64,000 nt of DNA. Source: Streptomyces bottropensis ATCC 25435. GTDB taxonomy: Bacteria; Actinomycetota; Actinomycetes; Streptomycetales; Streptomycetaceae. A model generated the notes under the pieces. It made no database searches, was not told the origin of the DNA, and was given only the letters and a program-made list of their open reading frames with translations. Positions 1 through 9,640 of the stretch are shown here, piece by piece; the stretch's first letter is position 1, and each line of letters opens with the position of its first letter. The translations under genes were made by a program, and so were the position numbers. The stretch lies in NCBI RefSeq assembly GCF_000383595.1, contig NZ_KB911581.1, positions 8,887,519 through 8,951,518 on the forward strand, given 5' to 3'.

Positions 1-797
1 CGTACGACCACCTGTCGTGGCGCACCTTCCGGGACGGGCCGTGGTTCGGCGCTGTGCCGACGCTGACCGCGGCAGCTGCCGTCACCGAACGTATGCGCCT
101 CGGCACGCTCGTGACCTCCCCGAACTTCCGGCACCCGGTGACCCTCGCCAAGGAACTCATCTCCCTCGACGACATCTCGGGCGGCCGGGTCACCCTCGGC
201 GTCGGCGCGGGCGGCACCGGCTTCGACGCCACCGCGCTCGGCCAGGAGCCATGGACGCCGCGTGAGCGCGCCGACCGCCTCGCCGAGTTCGTCCCCCTGC
301 TCGACCGGCTGCTCACCGAGGACTCCGTCTCCTACGAGGGCGACCACTACTCCGCCCACGAGGCCCGCAACATCCCCGGCTGCGTCCAGCGCCCCCGGCT
401 GCCCTTCGCGGTGGCCGCCAACGGGCCGCGCGGGATGCGGCTGGCCGCACGCTACGGACAGGCGTGGGTGACCACAGGGGACCCCAAACTGTTCGAGTCG
501 GGCACCCCCGAACAGTCGGTTCAGGCCATTCGCGGCCAGGTCGAGAAGCTGGCCGACACGGCCGCCTCGCTCGGGCGTGACGCGTCCGGACTCGACAAGA
601 TCCTCCTCACGGGCTTCACCCCGGACCGCGGCCGACCGCTGGAGTCGCTGGACGCGTTCGTGGACTTCGCGGGCCGCCACGCGGAGCTGGGCGTCACCGA
701 CCTCGTGATCCACTGGCCGATCCCGGACTCGGACTTCGCCGCGGACGAGAAGGTCTTCGAGCGCATCGCCATGGAGGCACCGGCCCAGCTGGCCTGA
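1..797 (+). CDS. LLM class (luciferase-like) oxidoreductase, 5' end outside the window
   Basis: The reading frame is open from the first complete codon at position 3 and has no credible start inside the window, so the N-terminus is missing. The visible part, about 265 residues, has the TIM-barrel pattern of luciferase-like monooxygenases and F420/FMN-dependent oxidoreductases: an N-terminal stretch with RLGTLVTSPNFRHPV, then GGRVTLGVGAGG, PWTPRERADRL and a C-terminal barrel segment ending near LVIHWPIPD. Members transfer hydride between a flavin or deazaflavin and a small substrate in the cytoplasm. The substrate cannot be told from sequence. It is followed by a divergent-length gap of about 160 bases and then a HAD phosphatase on the same strand, with no sign of translational coupling. 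Confidence 0.8.
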   Translation, partial: YDHLSWRTFRDGPWFGAVPTLTAAAAVTERMRLGTLVTSPNFRHPVTLAKELISLDDISGGRVTLGVGAGGTGFDATALGQEPWTPRERADRLAEFVPLLDRLLTEDSVSYEGDHYSAHEARNIPGCVQRPRLPFAVAANGPRGMRLAARYGQAWVTTGDPKLFESGTPEQSVQAIRGQVEKLADTAASLGRDASGLDKILLTGFTPDRGRPLESLDAFVDFAGRHAELGVTDLVIHWPIPDSDFAADEKVFERIAMEAPAQLA

Positions 798-945
798 GAC
801 CGCCACGCAGCGGTCACGGCCAGGTGTGCGCGACCCGCTCGCAGAAGCTCATGGACGGCGGCCGCCACCGTGTGGGCAGCCGACGGGCCGGGGCGGTGAT
901 CACTCACCTGTGCGACCACCCGCACGACCGTGCGCGCGTATGCGC

Positions 946-959
946 GACAATGGGGCCCG
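946..959 (+). promoter_or_regulatory. candidate -10 element of a leaderless transcript for the HAD gene
   Basis: GACAAT at 946-951 lies seven bases before the GTG at 959 and there is no Shine-Dalgarno sequence in between. This spacing is what leaderless Streptomyces transcripts show. No good -35 hexamer is visible, so the call is tentative. Confidence 0.35.
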
Positions 960-1828
960 TGACCTCAGCGACGAGACAGCCCGAGACCCCGGCCCCGACC
1001 GTCCCGCTCCGGCTGATAGCCACGGATCTCGACGGCACCCTGCTCCATGACGACAAGTCGGTCTCCTCCCGTACCGTCGCCGCCCTCGCGGCCGCGGAGG
1101 AAGCCGGCGTCGAGGTCTTCTTCGTGACCGGCCGGCCGGCCCGCTGGATGGACGTCGTCAGCGAACACGTGCACGGTCACGGTCTCGCGATCTGCGGAAA
1201 CGGCGCCGCGGTGGTCGACCTGCACGGCGGCCCCGGCGCCCATCGTTTCGTCAAGGTCCGCGAACTGGTACGGGAGAACGCGCTCGACGCCGTACGGCTG
1301 CTGCGCGAGGCCGCGCCGGGCACGGTCTACGCGGTCGAGCAGACGTTCGGCTTCAACCAGGAGCCCGAGTATCCGAAACTCCACATGGAGATCCCCGACA
1401 TCCTCGCCCCCGCCGAGAAACTGCTGGCCCCAGGTGGTGTGGCCGACGACGAGCCGGTGCTGAAGATCCTCGCGTACCACCCGTCGATCGACCCCGACGA
1501 CTTCCTCGCCACCGCGCGTATCGCCGTCGGCGACCGTGCCACCATCACCCGCTCCAGTCCCAGCGCACTGCTGGAGATCAGCGGACCCGGAGTCTCCAAG
1601 GCCAGCACCCTCGCCCTGTGCTGCGCCGAGCGCGGCATCTCCCACGAGGAGGTCGTCGCCTTCGGTGACATGCCGAACGACGTCGAGATGCTCACCTGGG
1701 CCGGTCGGTCGTACGCCATGGGCAACGCGCATCCGGACGTCCTCGCGGCGGCCTCGGGCCGGACCGTGGCCAACAACGAGGACGGGGTGGCGGTCGTCAT
1801 CGAGCGGCTGCTGGCGGAACGCCTGTAG
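959..1828 (+). CDS. Cof-type HAD-IIB family phosphatase
   Basis: Haloacid-dehalogenase phosphatase of 289 residues, the usual length of the Cof/YidA group, which dephosphorylates sugar phosphates and similar small metabolites in the cytoplasm. Motif I is ATDLDGTLL near residue 22 with the nucleophilic Asp and the acid/base Asp two residues on. The C2-type cap follows, and motif IV is FGDMPNDVEML near residue 235, giving the two Mg-binding acidic residues. The GTG at 959 was chosen because conserved sequence starts shortly after it and a -10-like hexamer sits just upstream; an ATG at 950 in the same frame is an alternative. The open frame extends further upstream but that part lacks family similarity. 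Confidence 0.85.
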   Translation: MTSATRQPETPAPTVPLRLIATDLDGTLLHDDKSVSSRTVAALAAAEEAGVEVFFVTGRPARWMDVVSEHVHGHGLAICGNGAAVVDLHGGPGAHRFVKVRELVRENALDAVRLLREAAPGTVYAVEQTFGFNQEPEYPKLHMEIPDILAPAEKLLAPGGVADDEPVLKILAYHPSIDPDDFLATARIAVGDRATITRSSPSALLEISGPGVSKASTLALCCAERGISHEEVVAFGDMPNDVEMLTWAGRSYAMGNAHPDVLAAASGRTVANNEDGVAVVIERLLAERL

Positions 1829-1997
1829 CCGCTCGATGGCCGAGCCCACCAGCACCTAGCCGTCCACGACCGCCGGTGCCCACCGCCGTCCGCTCGGACC
1901 GCCGTATCGCCATGGGGCCGTGCCGCCGCTCCGCCGCGCCGTCCATGAGCGCCCCGTCGCCCGCGGCCGACCGACATCCGCCGCTCTCAGCAGCCGG

Positions 1998-3062
1998 CTA
2001 CAGCTCCACGCCGTGGTCCCGCAGCCACGGCGCGGGGTCCACGCCGGACCCCAGCTCCGGGGTGACCCGCACCTCGAAATGCAGGTGCGGCCCGGTGGAG
2101 TTCCCGGTGGTGCCCGACTGGCCGATCCACTGTCCTGCCGTCACCCGCTGGCCCTGGTCGACGGTGACGGCGGCGAGGTGCGCGTACTGCGTGTAATAGC
2201 CGTCCGCGTGCTCCACGACGATCTGGATGCCGAAGGCACCCCCGCACGAGACCTTCACCACACGCCCCGCCCCGACCGCCCGCACGGGCGTACCGATCGG
2301 CACCGCGAAATCCTGCCCGGTGTGCTGACTGACCCAGCGCTCACCGCCGCTGCCGTATCCGGCGGAGAGTTCGTACGTGCCCACGGGCGCGACCCACGCG
2401 CTCGAAGGCACACCTTCCGGCTGATCCAGCCGGACGGCTCCCCGGCAGGCACCGGCCGCGACCGTCGCGTCGGCCTCTCCCTGGAGCGTCCACTGTGCCT
2501 CCTCGAGCTTCAGCTGGATCGCGCGCTTGATCCCCGCGAGTCCGGTCTTCCGCTCCTCCAGCGCCCGCCACGCCGCGGCGACCTTCGCCTCGTCCTCGGC
2601 GAGTCTCGCCTCCGCGCGACGATTCCTGCTCACGGCGTTGTTGACCGCCAGATCGGCCTGCCAGACGGCCCGCTGACCACGCATCACCTCCTCCGGATTC
2701 TCCGCCATCAGCATCTGCGCGGTGTACGGCACGCCACCTCCCTCCCGGTACTGGGCGCGCGCGATCCGGCCGAGGTCGGCGTTCAGCACCGCGATCTGCT
2801 TCCGCTCCCGCGCGAGCAGCTTCTCCAGCCGCCGCGCCTTCTTCTTCAGCGCTGCGGCCGCCCGCCGCCCCGCCTCGTACCGCTGTGTCGCCACCGCCGC
2901 TTCGTCGAACAGCCGCACCACCCGGGCGCTGAGCCCTGCCTCGCCGAGCGCACCCGCGGCCTGACCGCCGTCGCTGTCGGCCACCGTCGGCGGGGCATGG
3001 AAAACCGCCGCCGCGCACAGCAGCACGACGACGAACAGCGGGTTCCGGCGAGAGAAGCGCAT
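1998..3062 (-). CDS. secreted M23 family peptidoglycan endopeptidase with N-terminal coiled coil
   Basis: Protein of 354 residues. The ATG at 3062 gives a typical signal peptide (MRFSRRN, then a hydrophobic VVVLLCAAAVF core). Residues of about 40-220 are rich in Ala, Arg, Glu and Leu and look like the long coiled coil of EnvC/NlpD-like proteins. The C-terminal 110 residues are a LytM/M23 domain with the zinc ligands in HTGQD and HLHFE, so the enzyme should be active and cleave peptide cross-links in peptidoglycan outside the membrane. An upstream in-frame start at 3143 exists but would bury the signal peptide. It converges with the HAD gene and stands alone. Confidence 0.88.
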   Translation of the reverse strand: MRFSRRNPLFVVVLLCAAAVFHAPPTVADSDGGQAAGALGEAGLSARVVRLFDEAAVATQRYEAGRRAAAALKKKARRLEKLLARERKQIAVLNADLGRIARAQYREGGGVPYTAQMLMAENPEEVMRGQRAVWQADLAVNNAVSRNRRAEARLAEDEAKVAAAWRALEERKTGLAGIKRAIQLKLEEAQWTLQGEADATVAAGACRGAVRLDQPEGVPSSAWVAPVGTYELSAGYGSGGERWVSQHTGQDFAVPIGTPVRAVGAGRVVKVSCGGAFGIQIVVEHADGYYTQYAHLAAVTVDQGQRVTAGQWIGQSGTTGNSTGPHLHFEVRVTPELGSGVDPAPWLRDHGVEL

Positions 3063-3333
3063 GTCAGCGATCGTGGCCCGCCCCGGCGCCGCCGTCCTGT
3101 CCGAGTCGTACGTCTGGGGGACACGATGCCCCGGACGGGCCAAGAGGCTGGGCCGAACAGGGTTACTCCTGCGGCGTGTTCGGCGGGGAGACGTGCGGGC
3201 GTGGCCGGTCGTCGGCGTCGTCGCGGTCGGCCGCCCGACCGCGACTCGTCTCCACGGCGACAGGTGATGCGCAGGCTACGGCTCTCGGCGAAAAGCCCGC
3301 CGCGCCACCCGTTTCCCGACCCCGACGACGCGC

Positions 3334-6300
3334 TCAGACCCCGGCCGGCACCTCTCCCGCTGCCTCCCGCTCGACCATCGCCCGCAAGGGCCCGTCCGCA
3401 GCGACCAGTTCCGCGTAGATCCCACGCTGCACCACGCGTCCCTCCGCCAGCACGACGACCTCGTCCACGGCTTCCAGACCGGCCAGCCGATGGGTGATCA
3501 GCACAGTCGTACGGCCCTCGGTCGCGGACAGCAGGTCCGCGGTGAGCGCGTCGGCGGTCGGCAGGTCCAGGTGTTCCGCGGGCTCGTCGAGCACGAGGAC
3601 GGGGAAGTCGGCCAACAGCGCGCGGGCGAGGGCAAGCCGCTGACGCTGGCCGCCGGACAGCCGCGCCCCGTGTTCACCGATCAAGGTGTCCAGCCCGGCG
3701 GGCAGTTCGTCGGCCCAGTCGAGCAGCCGCGCCCGCGCGAGCGCGTCCCGCAGCTCCGCCTCGCCCGCGTCCTTCCGAGCGAGCAGCAGGTTCTCCCGCA
3801 CCGAGCTGTCGAAGAGGTGCGCGTCCTGGGCACAGAGCCCCACGTACCGCCTTACGGCATCTCCTTCGAGCGCGCACGCGTCCACGCCCCCCAACGTGTA
3901 TGTCCCCGCCCGCGGGTCCAGGAAGCGCAGCAACACCTGTGCCAGCGTGGTCTTGCCTGCCCCCGAGACACCGACCACGGCGACCCTCTGCCCCTGTTCG
4001 AGGGTGAGATCCAGCCCGGCGAGCGCGTCCCGGTCCTGTCCGGCGTACCGCGCGCCGAGCCCTTCGAGCCGCAGCGGGAACGGTGACACCGGCGCCTCGG
4101 CCGGCTCCCGCGGTTCGCGTACGGGTTCGGGGGCGTCCAGCACCTCGTACACGCGCTCCGCGCTCCTGTGCACCCGCTGGCGGAACTGGACGGCCGACGG
4201 CATCCCCAGCACCGCCTCGAAGGCCGCCAGCGGGGTGAGCACGACGACGGCCATGGCCACACCGCTCAGCCGTCCGGTGACCACTGCCTGCACGCCGAGG
4301 AACGCGGTGGCGGCGACGGTGAGCCCGGAGACGAGCGCGGTGAGTCCGTCACCGAGGGCGGTCGCGGTGGCGGCGCGGGAGGTGATCCGGGTGAGCACCC
4401 GGTCGGCCTGCCGTGCCTCGGCGGTGCGCGTCGGCAGGGCGCCCGCGACCGTCAACTCGGCGGTGCCCGTGAGCAGATCGGCCACGCGGGTGGCGAGGAC
4501 CCCGCGGGCCGGCGCCAGCCGGTGTTCCGCCCGCCGGGCGACGGCCCCGGTGACGAGGGGCACCCCGGCTCCGGCGGCGAGGAGCCCCACGGCGAGCGCG
4601 GCTCCGGCCTCGGGCAGCAGCCAGGCGGTGAACCCGACGGAGGCTGCGGAGACCGCCGTCGCGGCCCCCGCGGGAAGCAGCCAGCGCACCCAGTAGTCCT
4701 GCAGGGCGTCCACATCGGCAACCAGTCGCGAGAGCAGATCGCCCCGCCGGGTCGTCCGCAGCCCGGCGGGCGCCAGCCGCTCCAGTCGGCGGTAGACGGC
4801 CACCCTGGTGTCGGCCAGCATCCGCAGCACGGTGTCGTGCGACACCAGCCGCTCCGCGTACCGGAACACCGCCCGCCCGATCCCGAACGCCCTCGTCGCC
4901 GTCACCGCGACCATCAGGTACAGCACCGGTGGCTGCTGAGACGCCCGCGAGATCAACCACCCGGACGTCGCCATCAGACCGACGGCACTGCCCAGCGCGA
5001 GGCTGCCCAGCAACAGGGCGAGAGCGAGCCGGCCCCGGCGCGGCCCTGCCATGGCGCGGACGCGGCCGAGCAGACGTCGCCCGGGGGCGTCGGGCGTCGT
5101 GTCCGGGCGAGCCACCATGCTCCCTGCCCCGACTCCCGCCCTGGCCCCGAATCCGGCACCCGGCCCTCCTCCTGCCGATTCCGGGGGGCCACCCAGGACG
5201 GCGGTCTTCTCGTCCGTCCCCGCACCGGCGGCCCGCCCACCCGCCGTTTCGGGAACGCCGGTTTCCTGCAGCCCCTCGGCCGCCCGTCCCTCCAGCCGCA
5301 CCACGCGGTCCGCCACCCCCAGCAGCGCCGGCCGGTGGACCACCAACAGGACGGTCCGTCCCACCGACAGCCGCCGTACCGCCTCCACGACCTCCGCCTC
5401 GGTCTCGCCGTCCAGCGAGGCCGTCGGTTCGTCGAGGAGCAGCACGGGCCGGTCGGCGAGGAAGGCACGGGCGAGGGCGAGCCGTTGCCGCTGTCCGGCG
5501 GAAAGTCCGGCGCCGTCCTCACCGAGGACCGTCTCGGCCCCATCGGACAACGCGTCCACGAACCCCAGTGCGCCCGCGTCGCCGAGCGCCCGCCGCACGG
5601 CCGTGTCGTCCGCGTCCGGCCGGGCCAGCCTGACGTTCTCGGCGATGGAGCCGGCGTACAGGTGGGGCCGCTGCGGCACCCAGGCGACACGCGAGCGCCA
5701 TGCGTCCAGGTCGAGCGAGGCGAAATCGGCTCCCCCGACCCGAATCCCGCCCGTAGTCACCTCGGTGAAGCCCAGAAGGACATTCAGCAGCGTCGACTTA
5801 CCCGCGCCGCTCGGCCCGACGAGAGCCACCGTCTCTCCGGAGCCCACGGTGAAGGACACGTCCGAGACGGCGTCGTACGAGCGCTCGGGGTAGCGGACGC
5901 TCACCCCGTCGAAGTGGATGCCGCCGACGGACGGCACCGCCCCCGTCCCGGACACCGGCACCGGGGTCTCCAGGACCTCGAAGATCTCCTCGGCGGCCGA
6001 GAGCCCCTCGGCCGCCGCGTGGAACTGGGCGCCTACCTGCCGGACCGGCAGGTACGCCTCGGGGGCCAGCACGAGGACGACCAGTCCGGTGTACAGGTCC
6101 ATCTCGCCGTGCACGAGCCGCATGCCGATGGTGACCGCGACCAGGGCGACCGAGATGGTCGCAAGCAGCTCCAGCGCGAAGGACGACAGAAAGGCGATCC
6201 GCAGCGTGCGCATGGTCGCCTGCCGGTACTCACCGGTGATCCGCTTGATCGACTCGGCCTGGGCCTTGGCCCGGCCGAACACCTTGAGCGTAGGAAGCCC

Positions 6301-6915
6301 GGCGACGACGTCCAGGAAGTGCCCCGACAACTGGGACAGCAGCCTCCACTGGCGGTCCATCTGCGCGCGGGTGGCCCAGCCGATGAGCACCATGAAGACC
6401 GGAATCAGCGGGAGTGTGCCGACGATGATCGCCGCAGACACCCAGTCCTCGGTGACGATCCGTGCGAGCACCGCGACGGGCACGACGACGGCGAGGCCCA
6501 GCTGGGGCAGGTAGCGAGAGAAGTAGTCGTCGAGGGCGTCGACCCCCCGGGTGGCGAGGGCGACCAGCGAGCCGGTGCGCTGCCCACTCAGCCAGCCGGG
6601 TCCCAACTCGGTGGACCGCTCAAGCAGCCGCCCCCGTAGCTCCGACTTCACCGCCGCGCTCGCACGGTGAGCCGCCAGCTCGGTGAGCCAGGAGACCAGG
6701 TACCGTCCCAGCGCGACCGCCACCAGGAGCAGCAGGGGAGTACGGAGTTCACTGACCGGCATCCCGTACTGGAAGGCGCCGACCACCGCTTCCGCGATGA
6801 GCATGGCCTGTGCGATGACCAGCATCGCCCCGGCCACTCCCAGGCAGACGACCATCACCAGGAAGAAGCGGGTGGCGCGCGCGTACCGCAACAGTCGCGG
6901 GTCGATCGGTTTCAC
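3334..6915 (-). CDS. cydDC: CydD-CydC fusion, thiol reductant ABC exporter needed for cytochrome bd assembly
   Basis: About 1193 residues, twice the length of one half-transporter, made of CydD then CydC in one chain, the common arrangement in Streptomyces. Each half has six membrane segments and an ABC domain. The first ABC has Walker A GPSGAGKST, signature LSAGQ and Walker B VLLLDEPTASLD; the second has GVSGAGKTT, LSGGQ and VLVLDEPAEHLD. A Pro/Ala/Gly-rich linker of about 70 residues joins the halves. CydDC exports cysteine or glutathione-like thiols and is needed to mature cytochrome bd. The GTG at 6915 was chosen because AAGGGG lies nine bases upstream; an ATG at 6924 abuts that sequence directly. 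The chosen start codon lies inside a parS site. cydB and cydA lie upstream on the same strand. Confidence 0.9.
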   Translation of the reverse strand: MKPIDPRLLRYARATRFFLVMVVCLGVAGAMLVIAQAMLIAEAVVGAFQYGMPVSELRTPLLLLVAVALGRYLVSWLTELAAHRASAAVKSELRGRLLERSTELGPGWLSGQRTGSLVALATRGVDALDDYFSRYLPQLGLAVVVPVAVLARIVTEDWVSAAIIVGTLPLIPVFMVLIGWATRAQMDRQWRLLSQLSGHFLDVVAGLPTLKVFGRAKAQAESIKRITGEYRQATMRTLRIAFLSSFALELLATISVALVAVTIGMRLVHGEMDLYTGLVVLVLAPEAYLPVRQVGAQFHAAAEGLSAAEEIFEVLETPVPVSGTGAVPSVGGIHFDGVSVRYPERSYDAVSDVSFTVGSGETVALVGPSGAGKSTLLNVLLGFTEVTTGGIRVGGADFASLDLDAWRSRVAWVPQRPHLYAGSIAENVRLARPDADDTAVRRALGDAGALGFVDALSDGAETVLGEDGAGLSAGQRQRLALARAFLADRPVLLLDEPTASLDGETEAEVVEAVRRLSVGRTVLLVVHRPALLGVADRVVRLEGRAAEGLQETGVPETAGGRAAGAGTDEKTAVLGGPPESAGGGPGAGFGARAGVGAGSMVARPDTTPDAPGRRLLGRVRAMAGPRRGRLALALLLGSLALGSAVGLMATSGWLISRASQQPPVLYLMVAVTATRAFGIGRAVFRYAERLVSHDTVLRMLADTRVAVYRRLERLAPAGLRTTRRGDLLSRLVADVDALQDYWVRWLLPAGAATAVSAASVGFTAWLLPEAGAALAVGLLAAGAGVPLVTGAVARRAEHRLAPARGVLATRVADLLTGTAELTVAGALPTRTAEARQADRVLTRITSRAATATALGDGLTALVSGLTVAATAFLGVQAVVTGRLSGVAMAVVVLTPLAAFEAVLGMPSAVQFRQRVHRSAERVYEVLDAPEPVREPREPAEAPVSPFPLRLEGLGARYAGQDRDALAGLDLTLEQGQRVAVVGVSGAGKTTLAQVLLRFLDPRAGTYTLGGVDACALEGDAVRRYVGLCAQDAHLFDSSVRENLLLARKDAGEAELRDALARARLLDWADELPAGLDTLIGEHGARLSGGQRQRLALARALLADFPVLVLDEPAEHLDLPTADALTADLLSATEGRTTVLITHRLAGLEAVDEVVVLAEGRVVQRGIYAELVAADGPLRAMVEREAAGEVPAGV

Positions 6916-6922
6916 GTGAAAC
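6909..6922. other. parS: parS site 1, exact, overlapping the cydDC start
   Basis: GTTTCACGTGAAAC, the Streptomyces ParB-binding centromere sequence, exact. It overlaps the first codons of cydDC on the minus strand; the preferred GTG start is the central CACGTG. Confidence 0.95.
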
Positions 6923-6942
6923 ATCCCCTTCTCAGCGGGCAT

Positions 6943-6956
6943 GTTTCACGTGAAAC
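6943..6956. other. parS: parS site 2, exact, cydDC-cydB spacer
   Basis: Exact 14-mer GTTTCACGTGAAAC, flanked by CAT and ATG so that the palindrome extends to 20 bases. It lies 20 bases from site 1 in the spacer between cydB and cydDC. Confidence 0.95.
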
Positions 6957-6982
6957 ATGCCCCTTCAGCCCGAAGGAGGTGT

Positions 6983-6996
6983 GTTTCACGTGAAAC
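6983..6996. other. parS: parS site 3, exact, just downstream of cydB
   Basis: Exact GTTTCACGTGAAAC, 26 bases after site 2 and 26 bases before the cydB stop codon complement. Three parS copies in 88 bases is the densest cluster in the window. Confidence 0.95.
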
Positions 6997-7022
6997 ATCG
7001 CCGACCACACCTCCACCGGGAC

Positions 7023-8027
7023 TCAGTGCGCCGACTCGGCAAGGTGCTGCGTGCCGATCCGCTTACGGAACACCCAGTACGTCCAACCCTGGTAGAGCAT
7101 CACGACCGGTGTGGCGATGGCCGCACACCACGTCATGATTTTCAGGGTGTACGGGCTGGACGAGGCGTTGGAGACCGTAAGGCTCCAGTCCTCGTTCAGC
7201 GAGGACGGCATGACGTTCGGGAAGAGCGTCAGGAAGAGCATCGCGACGGCAGCCACGATGGTGACCCCCGACAGGGCGAAGGCCCAGCCTTCACGCCCCG
7301 CTCGCACCGCCGCCAGCGCGGTCAGGAGTGCGGTGACCGCCACGGCCGCCGCGACCAGGGAGACGCCGTCACCCTTCTCGATCTGGGTCCAGAGCAGAAA
7401 GAGCAGCGCGAGCCCGGCCGTCACGGCACCGACGCGCAGCGCCAGCTTTCGTGCCCGCTCCCGGATGTCCCCCACGGTCTTGAGGCCGACGAACACCGTG
7501 CCGTGGAAGGTGAACAGCGTCAGCGTGACCAGACCGCCCAGCAAGGCGTAGGGGTTCAGCAGGTCGGCGAGACCGCCCACGTACTCGAAGTCACGGTCGA
7601 TCTTCACTCCGCGCACGATGTTGGCGAAGGCCACGCCCCACAGGAACGCGGGGAGCAGCGAGGTCCAGAAGATCGCCGTCTCCCAGTTGCGCTGCCAGTT
7701 CTCCTCGGGCCGCTTCACCCGGTACTCGAAGGCGACGCCACGGACGATCAGGCAGACCAGGATGAGCAGCAGCGGCAGATAGAAGCCGGAGAAGAGCGTG
7801 GCGTACCACTCGGGGAAGGCGGCGAAGGTCGCGCCGCCCGCCGACAGCAACCACACCTCGTTGCCGTCCCAGACGGGACCGATGGTGTTGATGAGGACCC
7901 GCTTCTCCGGACGATTGCGGGCCAGCAGTTTGGTGAGGACACCGACCCCGAAGTCGAAGCCTTCGAGGAAGAAGTAGCCGATCCAGAGAACGGCGATGAG
8001 GACGAACCAGACGTCGTGAAGTTCCAT
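7023..8027 (-). CDS. cydB: cytochrome bd ubiquinol/menaquinol oxidase subunit II
   Basis: 334 residues, normal length for CydB, with about eight to nine hydrophobic segments. The N-terminus MELHDVWFVLIAVLWIGYFF, the acidic-aromatic segment EGFDFGVG and the loop GPVWDGNEVWLL are family hallmarks. CydB pairs with CydA in the high-affinity terminal oxidase that reduces oxygen to water without proton pumping. The ATG at 8027 has GGGAG upstream. It lies 27 bases after cydA and before cydDC, so cydA-cydB-cydDC probably form one operon, although three parS sites sit between cydB and cydDC. Confidence 0.95.
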   Translation of the reverse strand: MELHDVWFVLIAVLWIGYFFLEGFDFGVGVLTKLLARNRPEKRVLINTIGPVWDGNEVWLLSAGGATFAAFPEWYATLFSGFYLPLLLILVCLIVRGVAFEYRVKRPEENWQRNWETAIFWTSLLPAFLWGVAFANIVRGVKIDRDFEYVGGLADLLNPYALLGGLVTLTLFTFHGTVFVGLKTVGDIRERARKLALRVGAVTAGLALLFLLWTQIEKGDGVSLVAAAVAVTALLTALAAVRAGREGWAFALSGVTIVAAVAMLFLTLFPNVMPSSLNEDWSLTVSNASSSPYTLKIMTWCAAIATPVVMLYQGWTYWVFRKRIGTQHLAESAH

Positions 8028-8054
8028 GACTGTGCTCCCTTGGCCCGGTGCGGT

Positions 8055-9563
8055 CTAGTACGAGAAGGCCATCGGCTTGTCGGCGTCGCGGGAGTCGCCG
8101 CCGATCTTCGTGGGCGGGTTGAGGTCGGCCTCCGTCAGCTCCGGCGGCCCTGCCTTGACGTACTTCACGAGCAGCTTCACCTCGACGACGGCGAGGATGG
8201 CGTACAGGGCGGTGAAGACGAGCATCGAGGTGATGATCTCGCCCTGGGAGACACCGGGGGAGACCGCGTCCTCGGTGCGCAGCACGCCGTAGACGACCCA
8301 GGGCTGGCGGCCCATCTCGGTGAAGATCCAGCCCCAGGAGCTGGCGATCAGCGGAAAGCCCAGGGTCAGGACGGCGATGCGCCAGTACCACTTGGTGAGA
8401 GTCGGGCTCAGGGCCTTCTTCGGCAGCAGCACGAGATGGGGCACCTCGTCGTCGCCGACCCGCAGGTGCTGCGGCAACAGGAACTTCCGGCGGGTGAGCC
8501 AGAGTCCGACCGCGCCGTTCGCGACGGAGGCCATTCCGAAGCCGATCATCCAGCGGAAGCCCCAGTAGGCGACGGGAATGTTGGGGCGGTAGTCGCCGGG
8601 TCCGTACTTCTCCTGCTCGGCCTTGTTGACGTCGTTGATGCCGGGGACGTACGAGTCGAAGTCGTCGTTGGCGAGGAAGGACAACAGGCCGGGGATCTCG
8701 ATGGCGACCTTGTTGTGTCCCTCGTCGACGTCGCCGTAGGCGAAGACGGAGAAGGGCGCGGGCGCCTCGCCGTCCCACAGGGCCTCGGCGGCGGCCATCT
8801 TCATCGGCTGCTGCTTGAACATGACCTTTCCGAGCAGGTCGCCGCTGATCGCGGTGAGCATGCCGGCGATCACCACGGTGACCAGGCCGAGTCGTAGCGA
8901 GGTCTTCATCACCGGGATGTGCTTCTTGCGGGCCAGGTGGAAGGCGGCGATGCCGACCATGAAGGCCCCGCCGGCGAGGAATGCCGCCGAGAGGGTGTGG
9001 AAGACCTGGGTGAGCGTGGTGTTCTGGGTCAGGACGAGCCAGAAGTCGGTCAGCTCGGCCCGGCCCTTGGCCTCGTTGATCCGATAGCCCACGGGGTGCT
9101 GCATCCATGAGTTGGCCGCGAGGATGAAGTACGCCGACAGGATCGTGCCGATGGAAACCATCCAGATGCAGGCCAGATGGATCTTCTGCGGAAGCTTGTC
9201 CCAGCCGAAGATCCACAGCCCGATGAAGGTGGACTCGAAGAAGAAGGCGATCAGCGCCTCGAAGGCGAGCGGGGCACCGAAGACATCACCGACGAAGCGG
9301 GAGTAGTCGGACCAGTTCATGCCGAACTGGAATTCCTGCACGATGCCGGTGACGACGCCCATCGCGATGTTGATCAGAAATAGCTTGCCCCAGAACTTGG
9401 TGGCCTTGAGGTACTTCTCGTTCCCCGAGCGCACCCACGCGGTCTGCAGGCCGGCGGTGAGCGCGGCGAGCGAGATCGTGAGCGGGACGAAGAGGAAGTG
9501 ATAGACGGTCGTGATACCGAACTGCCAGCGCGCCAGGGTCTCCGGCGCCAGAGCGAGGTCCAC
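8055..9563 (-). CDS. cydA: cytochrome bd oxidase subunit I
   Basis: 502 residues from a GTG at 9563 that has AAGGAG six bases upstream; an upstream ATG at 9578 overlaps that ribosome site and is less likely. Sequence begins DLALAPETLARWQFG, then shows the helix with the haem b ligand region, FQFGMNW, FFFESTF and the conserved GRQPW motif near residue 400. The Q-loop is of the short type common in actinobacteria. CydA carries hemes b558, b595 and d and oxidises menaquinol. It is the first gene of the cyd operon and is preceded by a Rex operator, which fits induction at low oxygen when NADH rises. Confidence 0.95.
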   Translation of the reverse strand: MDLALAPETLARWQFGITTVYHFLFVPLTISLAALTAGLQTAWVRSGNEKYLKATKFWGKLFLINIAMGVVTGIVQEFQFGMNWSDYSRFVGDVFGAPLAFEALIAFFFESTFIGLWIFGWDKLPQKIHLACIWMVSIGTILSAYFILAANSWMQHPVGYRINEAKGRAELTDFWLVLTQNTTLTQVFHTLSAAFLAGGAFMVGIAAFHLARKKHIPVMKTSLRLGLVTVVIAGMLTAISGDLLGKVMFKQQPMKMAAAEALWDGEAPAPFSVFAYGDVDEGHNKVAIEIPGLLSFLANDDFDSYVPGINDVNKAEQEKYGPGDYRPNIPVAYWGFRWMIGFGMASVANGAVGLWLTRRKFLLPQHLRVGDDEVPHLVLLPKKALSPTLTKWYWRIAVLTLGFPLIASSWGWIFTEMGRQPWVVYGVLRTEDAVSPGVSQGEIITSMLVFTALYAILAVVEVKLLVKYVKAGPPELTEADLNPPTKIGGDSRDADKPMAFSY

Positions 9564-9640
9564 GTCTTCTCCTTCCATGCCGTGGCACTGCGGCAGTTCG
9601 CCCCGCCTGTCACGTACATCTCAGGACAACCGGGACGAGC

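Noticed and set aside
4168..6639. Long plus-strand open frame opposite cydDC
   Set aside because: It has no domain pattern and mirrors the third-position bias of cydDC.
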